Below are positions 1-8,025 of a DNA stretch of 64,000 nt, in pieces. The notes beneath the pieces were generated by a model, which did not search any database, was not told where the DNA came from, and saw only the letters and a program-made list of their open reading frames with translations. The position numbers and the translations under genes are program-made. Source of the DNA: Pedobacter sp. SL55 (GTDB lineage Bacteria > Bacteroidota > Bacteroidia > Sphingobacteriales > Sphingobacteriaceae). The stretch lies in NCBI RefSeq assembly GCF_026625705.1, contig NZ_CP113059.1, positions 2,232,001 to 2,296,000 of the forward strand, in the 5' to 3' direction. Position 1 is the first letter of the stretch; each line of letters starts with the position of its first letter.

Positions 1-239
1 TGAAAAATCAGCCATAAAAGCATTTTCAACCGTGGCAAGAACCATACAGAACCACTACCACACCATCCTGAACTACTTTGACAACAGGCATACAAATGCT
101 TCTGCAGAATCGTTCAATGCTAAAATCAAAGCACTAAGAACTCAATTCAGAGGAGTCAGAAATGTTGAATTCTTTATGTACAGATTAGCCAAAATATATG
201 CGTAATCTTTCTAGCCCCCCCAGATTATTTGCTTGATCC
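1..239 (+). mobile_element. Right end of an ISL3-type insertion sequence (partial)
   Basis: The window opens inside an insertion sequence. It holds the last 67 codons of its transposase and a short downstream tail ending near 239. Read inward from the right end, the tail begins GGGATCAAGCAAATAATCTG, which is a plausible terminal inverted repeat. The left end lies outside the window, so neither the inverted repeat nor the target duplication can be confirmed. The element abuts a lipocalin-like reading frame that has no start codon, so it appears to have landed inside that gene. The family is inferred from the transposase C-terminus. Confidence 0.6.
2..205 (+). CDS. ISL3-family (ISAon1-like) transposase, C-terminal fragment
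   Basis: The frame is open from the window edge to a TAA at 203-205 and gives 67 residues. It contains NYFDNRHTNASAESFNAKIK followed by RTQFRGVRN and FMYRLAKIYA. The N-A-x-x-E-x-x-N-x-x-I-K block is the C-terminal part of the DDE catalytic domain in ISL3 transposases, and its Glu is the likely third catalytic acid. The protein would cut and join DNA at the element ends. The N-terminal zinc finger, helix-turn-helix and first two acidic residues lie outside the window. Whether the whole transposase is intact cannot be judged. Confidence 0.7.
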   Translation, partial: EKSAIKAFSTVARTIQNHYHTILNYFDNRHTNASAESFNAKIKALRTQFRGVRNVEFFMYRLAKIYA

Positions 240-590
240 CTAACTTCCAAAACCTGGAAGTGGGCTGCTGTAGATAAAAATCCAAGTACCAACCCTAAAG
301 GGAAAATTGAATATAGAAAAGCTTGGGATTGTGAACTTGATGACCGGTTCTATTTTTATGCCAATGGAACTTATGAAGTTAAAAATCCTCATACTAAGTG
401 CATGTCTCAAGCGGATGACTTTAAAAACAATAGGTTTAATTTGGATTTAAATGAAATCTATTTTGGAACTGATGAAACATTACGTATCTCCGAAATATCT
501 AAAAATCAAGTTAAATTTTATCTTAAATTAAGTTATGTGGGTATTCCAGATCCAACGGCTCCCGATTATTTGGTAATGATTTTGGAGTAA
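240..590 (+). pseudogene. Lipocalin-like domain protein, 5' end removed by the insertion sequence
   Basis: A frame without an ATG runs from the end of the insertion sequence to the TAA at 590. It includes KTWKW, then a Trp-Asp-Cys-Glu-Leu-Asp-Asp stretch, FYFYANGTYEV, a second Cys (K-C) and a C-terminal beta-rich segment. The pattern K-T-W, C-x-x-D-D and F-x-x-N-G-T-Y is typical of the secreted lipocalin-like lipoproteins common in Sphingobacteriaceae. The signal peptide and first strand are missing. A TGA lies in frame at 234-236, so the break coincides with the element boundary. The ATG at 402 would give only the last 62 residues and is unlikely to be a functional start. Confidence 0.6.
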
Positions 591-621
591 AAAAATGTTG
601 TAATTAAAGCGTAATAATGAT

Positions 622-657
622 AAGGTTCTGGACATAAAGTTCAGAACCTTATTTTTT
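622..657 (+). terminator. Intrinsic terminator
   Basis: AAGGTTCTG at 622-630 pairs with CAGAACCTT at 642-650 and is followed by a T-rich run. It lies just after the lipocalin-like remnant. Confidence 0.75.
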
Positions 658-752
658 GTCTGTACTTTTGTAACTGTTCAATAGTTCATTGGCCATTGGT
701 AGATTAGTTTTAAATCGCCAAGCAAAAATGAACTAATGAACATAATGAACTA

Positions 753-974
753 ATGAACAAAACAATCATCCATAGTAAACACGAAATCATTCCCTGCGAA
801 CGTTGCGGAGCGGCTATTGAGTGCAAGGCAAATGCCTACACCAAATGCCAGTGCAGTGCGGTACAACTAACCATTAACGAAGTACAATACATTGCCGAGC
901 TATATGATGGCTGTTTGTGTGCTAAGTGTTTGTTTGAGTTGCAGCAAGAATACAGAGAAGAAATGGGGATTTAA
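753..974 (+). CDS. Cysteine-rich CWC family protein
   Basis: A 73-residue soluble protein with eight cysteines, arranged as C-E-R-C, a single C, C-Q-C, C-L-C and C in the C-terminal half. The motifs CERCG and CQCSAVQLT followed by YDGCLCAKCL match the cysteine-rich CWC family, a small zinc-ribbon-like fold of unknown function. It has no signal peptide or membrane segment. It appears monocistronic. The start is preceded by a patch of near-repeats of the form AATGAACTAATGAAC containing several ATGs; only the ATG at 753 opens this frame. Family assignment rests on the cysteine pattern. Any function, such as metal binding, is inference. Confidence 0.7.
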   Translation: MNKTIIHSKHEIIPCERCGAAIECKANAYTKCQCSAVQLTINEVQYIAELYDGCLCAKCLFELQQEYREEMGI

Positions 975-997
975 TTTCTTGTTGAAAACACCTTCCC

Positions 998-1066
998 ATG
1001 CCTCCTCAAAAAGGGGCACACATTAATTTGTTTCCCTTTTTGAGGGAGAATTAAGTAGGGAGGCAT
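998..1066. repeat. Intergenic G/C-rich palindromic element
   Basis: CCTCAAAAAGGG near 1004-1015 is mirrored by CCCTTTTTGAGGG at 1034-1046. An outer pair, ATGCCTCC and GGGAGGCAT, extends the symmetry. It lies between the convergent CWC and histidine kinase genes and resembles the CCCCTAAAGGGG elements of the ilv locus. Confidence 0.5.
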
Positions 1067-1082
1067 AATGCGATTTGCTTGG

Positions 1083-3065
1083 TTAAGGCAGATGTATGGC
1101 CATCAAAGTTCCTCTGCCTTCAGTAGAATCGATATCTACTGTTCCTTTCAAAAACTCTACCCTAGAGTAAATGTTGCTAAGACCAATTCCGGCTTTTAAA
1201 TTAATCTTGCTTTTGTCGAAACCTTTGCCATTATCTTCTATGGTAACAGCAATGCCTTCCTCGTCCTTAGTAATTTGGATGTCTAGCTTAGAAGCATCGG
1301 CATGTTTAATCACGTTATTTACAGTTTCTTGTATTACGCGATAAATTACTGTTTCTGTTTGTTCGTCTAAACGTTCATTTAAACCAACGGTTTCTAAGTT
1401 TACCTTTAGCTTGTTCTTGTCAAGTTTTCCAATAAATTCTTTCACTGCCGATGCCAGCCCGGATTTAATTAAAGCATTGGGCATCATTTGGTGCGATATA
1501 GAGCGCATCTCGTCATAGCTTTCATTTACCAGTGCTAAAGCTTGTTCTGCCTGTAAACTGGCATCACTTTGCAGATTAAGCTTAGCGAATAGGCCATTTA
1601 GGTTCATTAGTGCTGCCGACAGCATTTGCCCAACACCGTCGTGCAAATCTCCTGCAATGCGTCTGCGTTCTCGCTCTTCGGCATCTAAAACCGCCCTAGA
1701 AGCAATGTCTTGTTGTTTAATGATGGCTAATTGTAGTTCTGCTTTAGCCTTTAGTTTGCGGCGGTTAATAAGTAGGTAGGCAAAAAGAACACCTAACAGG
1801 AGCACGCCGCCTGCAATGCCTAGTCCTAGATTTCGCTGCTTAATTTTTAGTTTTTGTATGGTGTTTTGCTGGTTTAGAGATTGGATTTGCTGTTCTTTTT
1901 TCTCAGTTTGGTAACGAACCTGATAGTCGGAAATCAACGCTGTTTTATCTTTTTGGAATAGTGAATCTTTAATTTTGGTAGCAGCCAAGTGTAGTTCGTA
2001 GGCATCTTTGAACTTACCTTGTTGTTCGAAAATAATAGCTAGTGTTTCCTTCGCATCCATAACCTCTTTGCTGGCGCCAATGGCTTCTGCAAGGCTGGCG
2101 GCTTTGTTTGCACTTTCTCTAGCTTCATCTAGCTTTTTGAGTTTTAACATCAGCTTTGCTAAATGAGTGTGGGCAAAAGCCAATTCTTTGCGGTTGTTAT
2201 ATTTGTTGTTTAATGTTATAGAAGTTCGCAAAAACTCAAGCGCTTTTTTAGTTTGCCCCAAAGCTGCATAACCAATGCCTGCATTGGTATAGGTAGTGGG
2301 TAAAAATTGCTGTATGTTTAGTTTTTTAAACGTTTGCTGCGCCTTTAAAGAATAGTATATACAGCTATCGTACTGCTTAATATAGTAGTAAACCGAGCCT
2401 AAGTTAGCTTCTGTAAAGGCTACCTCTCTAGGCATATTTAATTTTTTGTAGATGGCATTTGCTTCTTGATAATATTTAACTACGTTTTTATAATCTTTAT
2501 GTGCTTTAAACAAAATTCCCAAGTTGGTGCTTACCATTGCAAGTCCTTCTGTATGTTTTTTTTGCTTGTAGATTTGATACGCCTGATGATAGTATTTAAG
2601 TGATAAAGAAAAGTTGCCCAGCTCATCATAGGCTATCCCTATGTTATTTATGGTGTTGGCTGTCTTTATGTCGTCATTAAGTTTAGTCCTTAATTTAAGT
2701 GCTTCTAAATTATAGGAGAGAGATTTTTTATAGTCGCCTTGCGCTTCGTAAGTTACGGCTAAATTATGTAGCGCCTCTGCTTCAAAATTTAGATCTTTCT
2801 TTTCTCTAGCTAGCTTTAACGCTTGATAACCGAATATCCTAGCCGAATCGGGATGGTGGTAGCGGTATTCCCAGCAGAGTTCAACGAGCAGTGGAATTTT
2901 AGCTCCATTCTTATTTAAGGCCAATGCATTTTTTAAACTATCAATTCTATTTTGAGCTGTGCCAGAGAAAACGCAAAAGAACAAGAAGAAGAAAAAAATA
3001 GATGTTTTTTGGATGAAGGCGATTGAGTTATTTGCATATCTTCGATTGGTTATCCTAAAATACAC
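1083..3065 (-). CDS. TPR-containing sensor histidine kinase (NarL/LuxR-type partner)
   Basis: A 660-residue membrane sensor kinase. The N-terminus has a hydrophobic signal segment rich in Phe. It is followed by about eight TPR-like helical pairs (residues about 50-380; e.g. YNLEALKLR, ANTINNIGIAYDELGNFSLS) that would sit in the periplasm. One transmembrane helix is near residue 416-436 and a coiled region follows. The HisKA_3 motif RRRIAGDLHDGVGQM places the phospho-accepting His at residue 475. The HATPase_c domain ends the protein with the N-box (VNNVIKHA) and G-box (DNGKGF, GIGLSNI). The start at 3065 is GTG; an ATG two bases upstream is in another frame and closes at once. It is divergent from the response regulator gene, its probable partner. 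The stimulus is unknown. Confidence 0.85.
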   Translation of the reverse strand: MYFRITNRRYANNSIAFIQKTSIFFFFLFFCVFSGTAQNRIDSLKNALALNKNGAKIPLLVELCWEYRYHHPDSARIFGYQALKLAREKKDLNFEAEALHNLAVTYEAQGDYKKSLSYNLEALKLRTKLNDDIKTANTINNIGIAYDELGNFSLSLKYYHQAYQIYKQKKHTEGLAMVSTNLGILFKAHKDYKNVVKYYQEANAIYKKLNMPREVAFTEANLGSVYYYIKQYDSCIYYSLKAQQTFKKLNIQQFLPTTYTNAGIGYAALGQTKKALEFLRTSITLNNKYNNRKELAFAHTHLAKLMLKLKKLDEARESANKAASLAEAIGASKEVMDAKETLAIIFEQQGKFKDAYELHLAATKIKDSLFQKDKTALISDYQVRYQTEKKEQQIQSLNQQNTIQKLKIKQRNLGLGIAGGVLLLGVLFAYLLINRRKLKAKAELQLAIIKQQDIASRAVLDAEERERRRIAGDLHDGVGQMLSAALMNLNGLFAKLNLQSDASLQAEQALALVNESYDEMRSISHQMMPNALIKSGLASAVKEFIGKLDKNKLKVNLETVGLNERLDEQTETVIYRVIQETVNNVIKHADASKLDIQITKDEEGIAVTIEDNGKGFDKSKINLKAGIGLSNIYSRVEFLKGTVDIDSTEGRGTLMAIHLP

Positions 3066-3166
3066 ATAATGCGGTTGAAACCCCTAAGGGTTAGTACTGA
3101 TTTTGATAAAAAAATCTTTACTTCAAAAAAGAATATCATTACATTTAAAAATAAATAAACTAATTG

Positions 3167-3784
3167 ATGAAACTTCTACTAGTTGACGACCATGCTATTG
3201 TAACTGATGGTCTACAGATGTTGCTCCAAAATGAAGTGGGTTTTACTATCGTAGAAAAGCTTACCTCGGGAAATTTCGCACTAGCTTATTTAAAGCAAAA
3301 TGAAATTGATTTGATGATTACCGATTATTCTATGCCAGACATGGATGGCCTAGTTTTGGTAAAACAGGCAAAAGCTTTAAAGCCCAACCTCAAGATCATA
3401 GTGCTAAGCATGCACGACGAAGCCGCAATGATTAAAGATATGCTAAGCGCCGGGGTAGATGGCTATGTGCTTAAAAAATATGCGCAACAAGAATTGCTGA
3501 ATGCAGTACATACGGTAGCTAATGGTAAACAATTTTGGAGCGAAGAAGTAAACAAAGCACTGCTAAGTTCCTTACAGTCTCAGGCGAATGAAAACCAACC
3601 TACAGAGCGTGAGCTGGAAGTACTTGGGCTTTTAGCCCAAGAGTTTACCAGTAAACAAATTGCAGAAAAACTTTTTATTAGCGAACGAACGGTAGAAACT
3701 CATCGTAAAAACCTAATGCGTAAAACTGGTGCCAATAATGCCATTGGCCTAGTGAGGTATGCCTATGCCCACAGATTGATTTAA
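3167..3784 (+). CDS. LuxR/NarL-family response regulator
   Basis: A 205-residue transcription factor. The receiver domain begins KLLLVDDHAIV, the likely phosphorylated Asp is residue 53 in ITDYSMPDMDG, and the conserved Lys lies in YVLKKY. The C-terminal GerE/LuxR helix-turn-helix includes PTERELEVL, SKQIAEKLFISERTVETHR and KTGANNAIGL. The ATG at 3167 is preferred to the TTG just before it because the protein then starts at the first receiver strand. TACATTTA about 20 bases upstream resembles the Bacteroidota -7 box. It is divergent from the TPR histidine kinase, with about 100 bases between, which suggests a two-component pair. Target genes are unknown. Confidence 0.88.
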   Translation: MKLLLVDDHAIVTDGLQMLLQNEVGFTIVEKLTSGNFALAYLKQNEIDLMITDYSMPDMDGLVLVKQAKALKPNLKIIVLSMHDEAAMIKDMLSAGVDGYVLKKYAQQELLNAVHTVANGKQFWSEEVNKALLSSLQSQANENQPTERELEVLGLLAQEFTSKQIAEKLFISERTVETHRKNLMRKTGANNAIGLVRYAYAHRLI

Positions 3785-3881
3785 AACCATCAAAATGGAA
3801 CTTTGCGTTGGTAATTAATATGACGTATTAATATAATTTTTGGAGCTTTATGATATTAATTTTAAGCAGTTAGTAAACTGA

Positions 3882-5525
3882 TTATTTAAGCTTATTTTCT
3901 TTCTTAACCCCTTTTAAAATCATTAAACTTAATGGATTGATGCTGTAGCCGCTGATGTTGTTCTGCAACATCACTACCGATTGGTCATATAAAATTGGCA
4001 CTACAGAGGCATGTTCCATTACCATATTGTCCATTTTTTGGTAAAGTTCAAGACGTTTCTGAGGATCGTTCTCGTAATAGCTTTGCTCAAATAACTTATC
4101 GAATGTTTTATTGAAATAACCAGTGTAATTTGGTCCAAAAGGCACTTTGTTTTTAGAGTAGAAAACAGAGAGGTAGTTTTCTCCATCGGGATAATCGGCA
4201 ATCCAAGAACCTCTAAAAAAAACAACTTCATTTTTCGACATCAAGTCTCTTAAACTGGCACTTGGGCTTACATCTACCTTAACTTTCATGCCTAGGTTGC
4301 CGAGTTCGCCCTGTATAAATTCAATCAGATCTCGGTAGGTGGTAGAAGTGCTGAGTTTGATTTCGGGCATTCCTTTTCCATTAGGATAACCGGCCTCTGC
4401 AAGTAATTTAGCTGCTAGCCTAGGGTTGTAATCGTAGCCTTTAACCTTTGTGCTATCAAACCCGGGCATCCCTTTGGGTATAAAGCCAGAAGTTGCCGGC
4501 GTACCAATGCTGTTGCGTAAATATTTAATCAGTTTTTTTCTATCAATGGCGTAATTAATGGCTTGTCTTACTTTTTTGAAACGTAATGGAGAATTTTTAA
4601 CGATATCTTTATCTGGATCTACCAAAATGCCCACATATTCGGTACACAAGTAAGGGCCTTTAATTAATTGAAATTTGTCTTTGTACTTGCTGGTCATGTT
4701 GCCGCTTTTGGTTAAAATGTCATCTCGGTAACTACCATCAACACTGTAAAAGAAATCGAGATCCTTTTTAAGGAAATTCATAAAAGCACTTTGCTTATCG
4801 TTAATAAAAGTAGCTTTTAACGCATCTAAAAATGGCATTTGCTTACCCGTGCTATCTTTTTCAAAATAGTTTTCATTTTTAAGCAGTACCAAAACTTCGT
4901 CTTCTTTCCAATATTTGAATTTAAAAGGCCCGGTACCCACTGGATGGTTTCTAAAATCTTTGCCATAATGTTCTACCACTTCTTTAGGAACCACAGAACA
5001 ATACTGGGCAGTTAATAAATTAATAAAAGCAGGGAAAGGTTTTACCAGTTTAATTTGAAAAGTGCTATCGTTTAGTGCTACAAAGCTATTTGCGTCTTTT
5101 ACTTTGTCACTAAAAATCCATCCGCCAGAAGAGGCCACTTTTGGGTCAATTAAACGGTAAAAGCTGTAAGCGAAATCTTGAGCAATCACTTTTCGGCCTT
5201 TGCCATTTTTAAATAGCGCATCGTCCTGAAAAAAAACATCGTTACGCAGGTTAAAAGTATAGTTAAGCCCATCTGCAGAAACCTGCCAAGTTTTAGCAAT
5301 GCAAGGTACGGTATTCAAATCTTTGTCTATCTGCACCAAACCGTTAAAAATCTGGTTAATCATCCAAATGGCGTTTTGGTTACGAGCAAATGCCGGATCT
5401 AAAGAGGTTAGGTTTTGGTCGAGATTAATATTAAAGACTTTCTTTTCATCATTGCTGCTTCTTTTGCAAGAAAACAAAGTGGTTAAAAGACAAATGCAAA
5501 ATATATTGAGCTTAATGGTACGCAT
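3882..5525 (-). CDS. ABC transporter substrate-binding lipoprotein, peptide/nickel type (SBP_bac_5)
   Basis: A 547-residue lipoprotein. The N-terminus MRTIKLNIFCICLLTTLFSC has a lipobox with Cys20. The body shows DppA/OppA family features: LDPAFARNQNAIWMINQIFNGL at the start of the mature protein, a PVGTGPFKFKYW block near the centre, VRQAINYAIDRKKL, then PNGKGMPEIKL. The family delivers oligopeptides or nickel chelates to an ABC permease. No permease or ATPase gene is adjacent, so the partner must be elsewhere, or the protein acts alone. It is monocistronic and divergent from the small gene starting at 5574. The substrate cannot be called from sequence. Confidence 0.82.
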   Translation of the reverse strand: MRTIKLNIFCICLLTTLFSCKRSSNDEKKVFNINLDQNLTSLDPAFARNQNAIWMINQIFNGLVQIDKDLNTVPCIAKTWQVSADGLNYTFNLRNDVFFQDDALFKNGKGRKVIAQDFAYSFYRLIDPKVASSGGWIFSDKVKDANSFVALNDSTFQIKLVKPFPAFINLLTAQYCSVVPKEVVEHYGKDFRNHPVGTGPFKFKYWKEDEVLVLLKNENYFEKDSTGKQMPFLDALKATFINDKQSAFMNFLKKDLDFFYSVDGSYRDDILTKSGNMTSKYKDKFQLIKGPYLCTEYVGILVDPDKDIVKNSPLRFKKVRQAINYAIDRKKLIKYLRNSIGTPATSGFIPKGMPGFDSTKVKGYDYNPRLAAKLLAEAGYPNGKGMPEIKLSTSTTYRDLIEFIQGELGNLGMKVKVDVSPSASLRDLMSKNEVVFFRGSWIADYPDGENYLSVFYSKNKVPFGPNYTGYFNKTFDKLFEQSYYENDPQKRLELYQKMDNMVMEHASVVPILYDQSVVMLQNNISGYSINPLSLMILKGVKKENKLK

Positions 5526-5573
5526 CGCTTAGGGAAATACTATTTTTGTGTACAAATTAATAAAATAAATCAG

Positions 5574-6026
5574 ATGTCTTCTCTAAATGAACTTATAAAT
5601 ACCGAAAACAATGCAGAATTGCGTGAAGAACTTTTGGAACGTCTAGCTATTGTCGAACATAAAATTAAGTTCATTGATAAAGTTCCGGTTTGTTTTTTAG
5701 ATTCTTTGGGGCAGCCTTATCTAGGACCGTTGGCTATTGCCGAACTTGGTGGGGCTACCGTAACTTTATCTACAGAAGAAGCAGTGTATGTGATTTTTTA
5801 CGAGGCTAACAAGCAACTAAATGATTTGATGCGCACTGCTCCAGTTTTAATGAGCGAAGAGTGGCAGGCTGTAAAATTTAATAGGGTTTGTTTGCTTTCT
5901 GATGATTATAACCTGTCGAAGCCAGAGGAGGCCGTAGCCTTGGTAGAAGATATTGCAGAAATGATACACCCTGGGCATTTTATTTTCGGCCACGAGGGAG
6001 ATAAGTGGATCAGGTTTACTGTTTAG
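5574..6026 (+). CDS. Conserved hypothetical protein resembling part of a TroA-like binding protein
   Basis: A 150-residue protein with no signal peptide or membrane segment. I do not recognise it with certainty. Residues 37-60 (VPVCFLDSLGQPYLG, IAELGGATV) and the C-terminal part (AVKFNRVCLLSDDYNLSKPE, then EDIAEMIHPGHF) resemble the second lobe of BtuF/FhuD-type periplasmic binding proteins. There the pattern is A-V-x-x-x-R-V followed by P-x-x-x-x-x-L-E-x-x-A-x-x-x-H-P. If that is right, it is a cytoplasmic half-domain derivative. It is divergent from the peptide-binding lipoprotein gene, with 48 bases between. TATTTTTG at 5541-5548 fits a -7 box. The role is unknown. Confidence 0.5.
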   Translation: MSSLNELINTENNAELREELLERLAIVEHKIKFIDKVPVCFLDSLGQPYLGPLAIAELGGATVTLSTEEAVYVIFYEANKQLNDLMRTAPVLMSEEWQAVKFNRVCLLSDDYNLSKPEEAVALVEDIAEMIHPGHFIFGHEGDKWIRFTV

Positions 6027-6143
6027 GTATTAGGAGTTAGGGATTAGTGGTCAGTTTAAGCGATTAACAAATTCATGCAAATGAAACCATCATGATTTTG
6101 CCAATCACAAACACTAATGAGTAACCGAGCTTGCGAGTTCATG
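6024..6143. repeat. Quasi-repeat patch with TTAGGAGTTAGGG-type units and a shared 24-mer
   Basis: Downstream of the 5574 gene is a patch of near-repeats of TTAGG(A/G) (6024-6047), then a mixed A/T-rich stretch. It ends in GTAACCGAGCTTGCGAGTTC at 6121-6140, which recurs in inverse orientation near 26700-26723 with 22 of 24 bases identical. Confidence 0.5.
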
Positions 6144-6158
6144 AAGTAATTTACACAG

Positions 6159-7226
6159 ATGAAAAAAATACTACTACTGTTATTGATGGTTTCTTCTTTG
6201 GCTTTTGCTCAAACTCCAAAGTTAGACAAAGATATAGCTGAGAAGTTGTCAATGTTGCCACTGCATTGTATGGATAAAGAGTACCCTAACAAGACAGCGC
6301 ACACCATTAATTCAGAAACCGATGCTAAGCTTACGCCATCTCAATTGCATCCGGGTTTTTATGGTTGTTTCGATTGGCATAGCTCGGTGCATGGGCATTG
6401 GATGTTGGTGCATTTGCTAAAGACTTTTCCCAACATCAACAATAGAGCAGAAATTATTGCAAAGCTTAATAAAACCTTTACCACAGAAAATATGCAGGCA
6501 GAGGCCGATTACTTTAAAAAGTATGAGCTGGCCAAGATTTTCGAGCGTACTTATGGTTGGGCTTGGTTGCTAAAATTAGATCAAGAATTGTTAGAATGGA
6601 ACAATCCGCAGGCAAAAAAATGGCATGCAGCTTTACAGCCTTTAACCAAGCAAATTTTAGAATTATGGAAAGCTTACTTGCCAAAACAAACCTACCCAAA
6701 TAGAACTGGCGTACACGGAAATACCGCTTTTGCTTTGGTTTTTGCACTAGATTGGGCTAGAGCAACTAACGATAAAGTCTTTGAAGTGCAATTGAAGGAT
6801 AAAGCGAAGACTTTTTACTTGGATAATGAGAAAACGCCGGCTTATATGGAGCCAGATGGGGCTGATTTCTTTTCTCCAAGCTTAGAAATTGCCGATTTGA
6901 TGAGAAGGGTTTTGGCAAAAGATGATTTTGTGAAATGGTTGGATAAATTTTATGAGGAAAGAAGCATCAAACGTATTAGTGATATGCCTGTAGTTAGTGA
7001 TTTGAGCGATTATCAAACGGTTCACTTGGTGGGGCTTTCTTTCACTAGGGCATGGTGTATGAAAGGTATTGCATCAGAGCTACCTAAAAACCACCCCTTA
7101 AAAAAACATTTTGAAGCTACTGCCAATCATTTCTTGGCCAATGCGCTGCCCTTAATTTTTAAAGGTAACTACGGTGGAGATCATTGGTTGGCTTCGTTTG
7201 CGGTTTATGCTTTAGCGCAAAAATAG
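6159..7226 (+). CDS. DUF2891 family protein (exported)
   Basis: A 355-residue protein with a signal peptide (MKKILLLLLMVSSLAFAQ, cleavage after Ala-Gln). The motif GCFDWHSSVHGHWML with nearby Trp residues, then TYGWAWLLKL and RTGVHGNTAFAL, is characteristic of DUF2891. That family is predicted to form an alpha/alpha barrel like some glycoside-processing enzymes. No enzymatic activity is established in my knowledge. The conserved His/Asp/Trp residues near residue 70 suggest an active site, which is inference. It appears monocistronic and is flanked on both sides by quasi-repeat patches. The length is normal for the family. Confidence 0.75.
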   Translation: MKKILLLLLMVSSLAFAQTPKLDKDIAEKLSMLPLHCMDKEYPNKTAHTINSETDAKLTPSQLHPGFYGCFDWHSSVHGHWMLVHLLKTFPNINNRAEIIAKLNKTFTTENMQAEADYFKKYELAKIFERTYGWAWLLKLDQELLEWNNPQAKKWHAALQPLTKQILELWKAYLPKQTYPNRTGVHGNTAFALVFALDWARATNDKVFEVQLKDKAKTFYLDNEKTPAYMEPDGADFFSPSLEIADLMRRVLAKDDFVKWLDKFYEERSIKRISDMPVVSDLSDYQTVHLVGLSFTRAWCMKGIASELPKNHPLKKHFEATANHFLANALPLIFKGNYGGDHWLASFAVYALAQK

Positions 7227-7300
7227 GGACTAGGAATTAGGGGACAGGTATCAGGAGCTAGGTATCAGTTAACCGATTAAACAATTAACCAATTAAACTT
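7226..7300. repeat. Quasi-repeat patch, TAGGAATTAGGGGA / ATTAAACAATTAACC units
   Basis: The 3' flank of the DUF2891 gene consists of degenerate units such as CTAGGAATTAGGGGAC, then AACCGATTAAACAATTAACC. The same word types recur at 6024, 40438, 55786 and 59090. Confidence 0.5.
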
Positions 7301-7326
7301 CAGCTTTCTGACAATCAACTTCCCAA

Positions 7327-7848
7327 CTAATAAACTACAAACTTATCCATTTGCTGGTTGGTAAACTTTAAAGTGTCTTCCATAAACAGTTCGCCGTTTT
7401 CATTAAGTTCTTGTTTAATGTTTGGAATGTGCAATCGCAAAGGCATTACGTGTAAATGCAAGTAGGCGCAAACGCCGTTAAAATGTTCTATGCCCCTAAT
7501 GTTACCATACTTGCCAGAAGAAATACCTACCAAACAAGCTTTTTTGTCGTAGAAGCTTTCTGGAAAAGCACAAGCGTCAATTAAGGTTTTTAAAACTCCA
7601 GGATAGCTGCCATTATATTCGGGAATAACGAACAAAAACTTACTGGTATTGGTTATCAATTCTTGGATTTTGTCAAAATCCTCCGTTTTTTTTCCATACA
7701 AATTATCGGCAATAAAATTGTTGGGTAAATCTTGCAAATCAAACAATGTAGTTTGTAAGCCCTTTTCCGCCAGTTGATTTTGATAATATTTAGCAACTTT
7801 TAGCGTATTGCTATTGGGTCTGTTGGTTCCGGCTATAATAGTGATCAT
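7327..7848 (-). CDS. NADPH-dependent FMN reductase family protein
   Basis: A 173-residue flavodoxin-fold protein. It begins with the FMN phosphate-binding loop in IIAGTNRPNSNTLKVA. PEYNGSYPGVLKTLIDACA near residue 95 is the usual contact between the isoalloxazine ring and the dimer interface, and VGISSGKYGNIRG follows. Members reduce FMN, quinones or azo compounds with NAD(P)H. The substrate here is unknown. No signal peptide is seen, so it is cytoplasmic. It is monocistronic and divergent from parA, with about 180 bases between. The length is typical. Confidence 0.83.
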   Translation of the reverse strand: MITIIAGTNRPNSNTLKVAKYYQNQLAEKGLQTTLFDLQDLPNNFIADNLYGKKTEDFDKIQELITNTSKFLFVIPEYNGSYPGVLKTLIDACAFPESFYDKKACLVGISSGKYGNIRGIEHFNGVCAYLHLHVMPLRLHIPNIKQELNENGELFMEDTLKFTNQQMDKFVVY

Positions 7849-7996
7849 GCAAAAATTGTTAATAAGATGTGTAAAACACGAGCAAGGTCGATACTAATAT
7901 TACGTTTTAGTTCGTATCTTAGCTAATTGTTAAAATATGCCTATACATTGCAAAAATAGCATTTTTTATAGATTTTTAGTTTAAAATTAAGGCCAT

Positions 7997-8004
7997 TACA
8001 TTTG
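7997..8004 (+). promoter_or_regulatory. Candidate -7 box for parA
   Basis: TACATTTG at 7997-8004 matches the Bacteroidota sigma-ABfr -7 consensus TAnnTTTG, 22 bases before the parA ATG. No clear TTG -33 box is seen at the expected spacing. Confidence 0.5.
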
Positions 8005-8025
8005 TGGCGTTTTCAAGGAGAATAA

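Noticed and set aside
6024..6047. Telomere-like TTAGGG repeats
   Set aside because: The units drift in sequence and length and occur in many internal spacers, so this is not a chromosome end.
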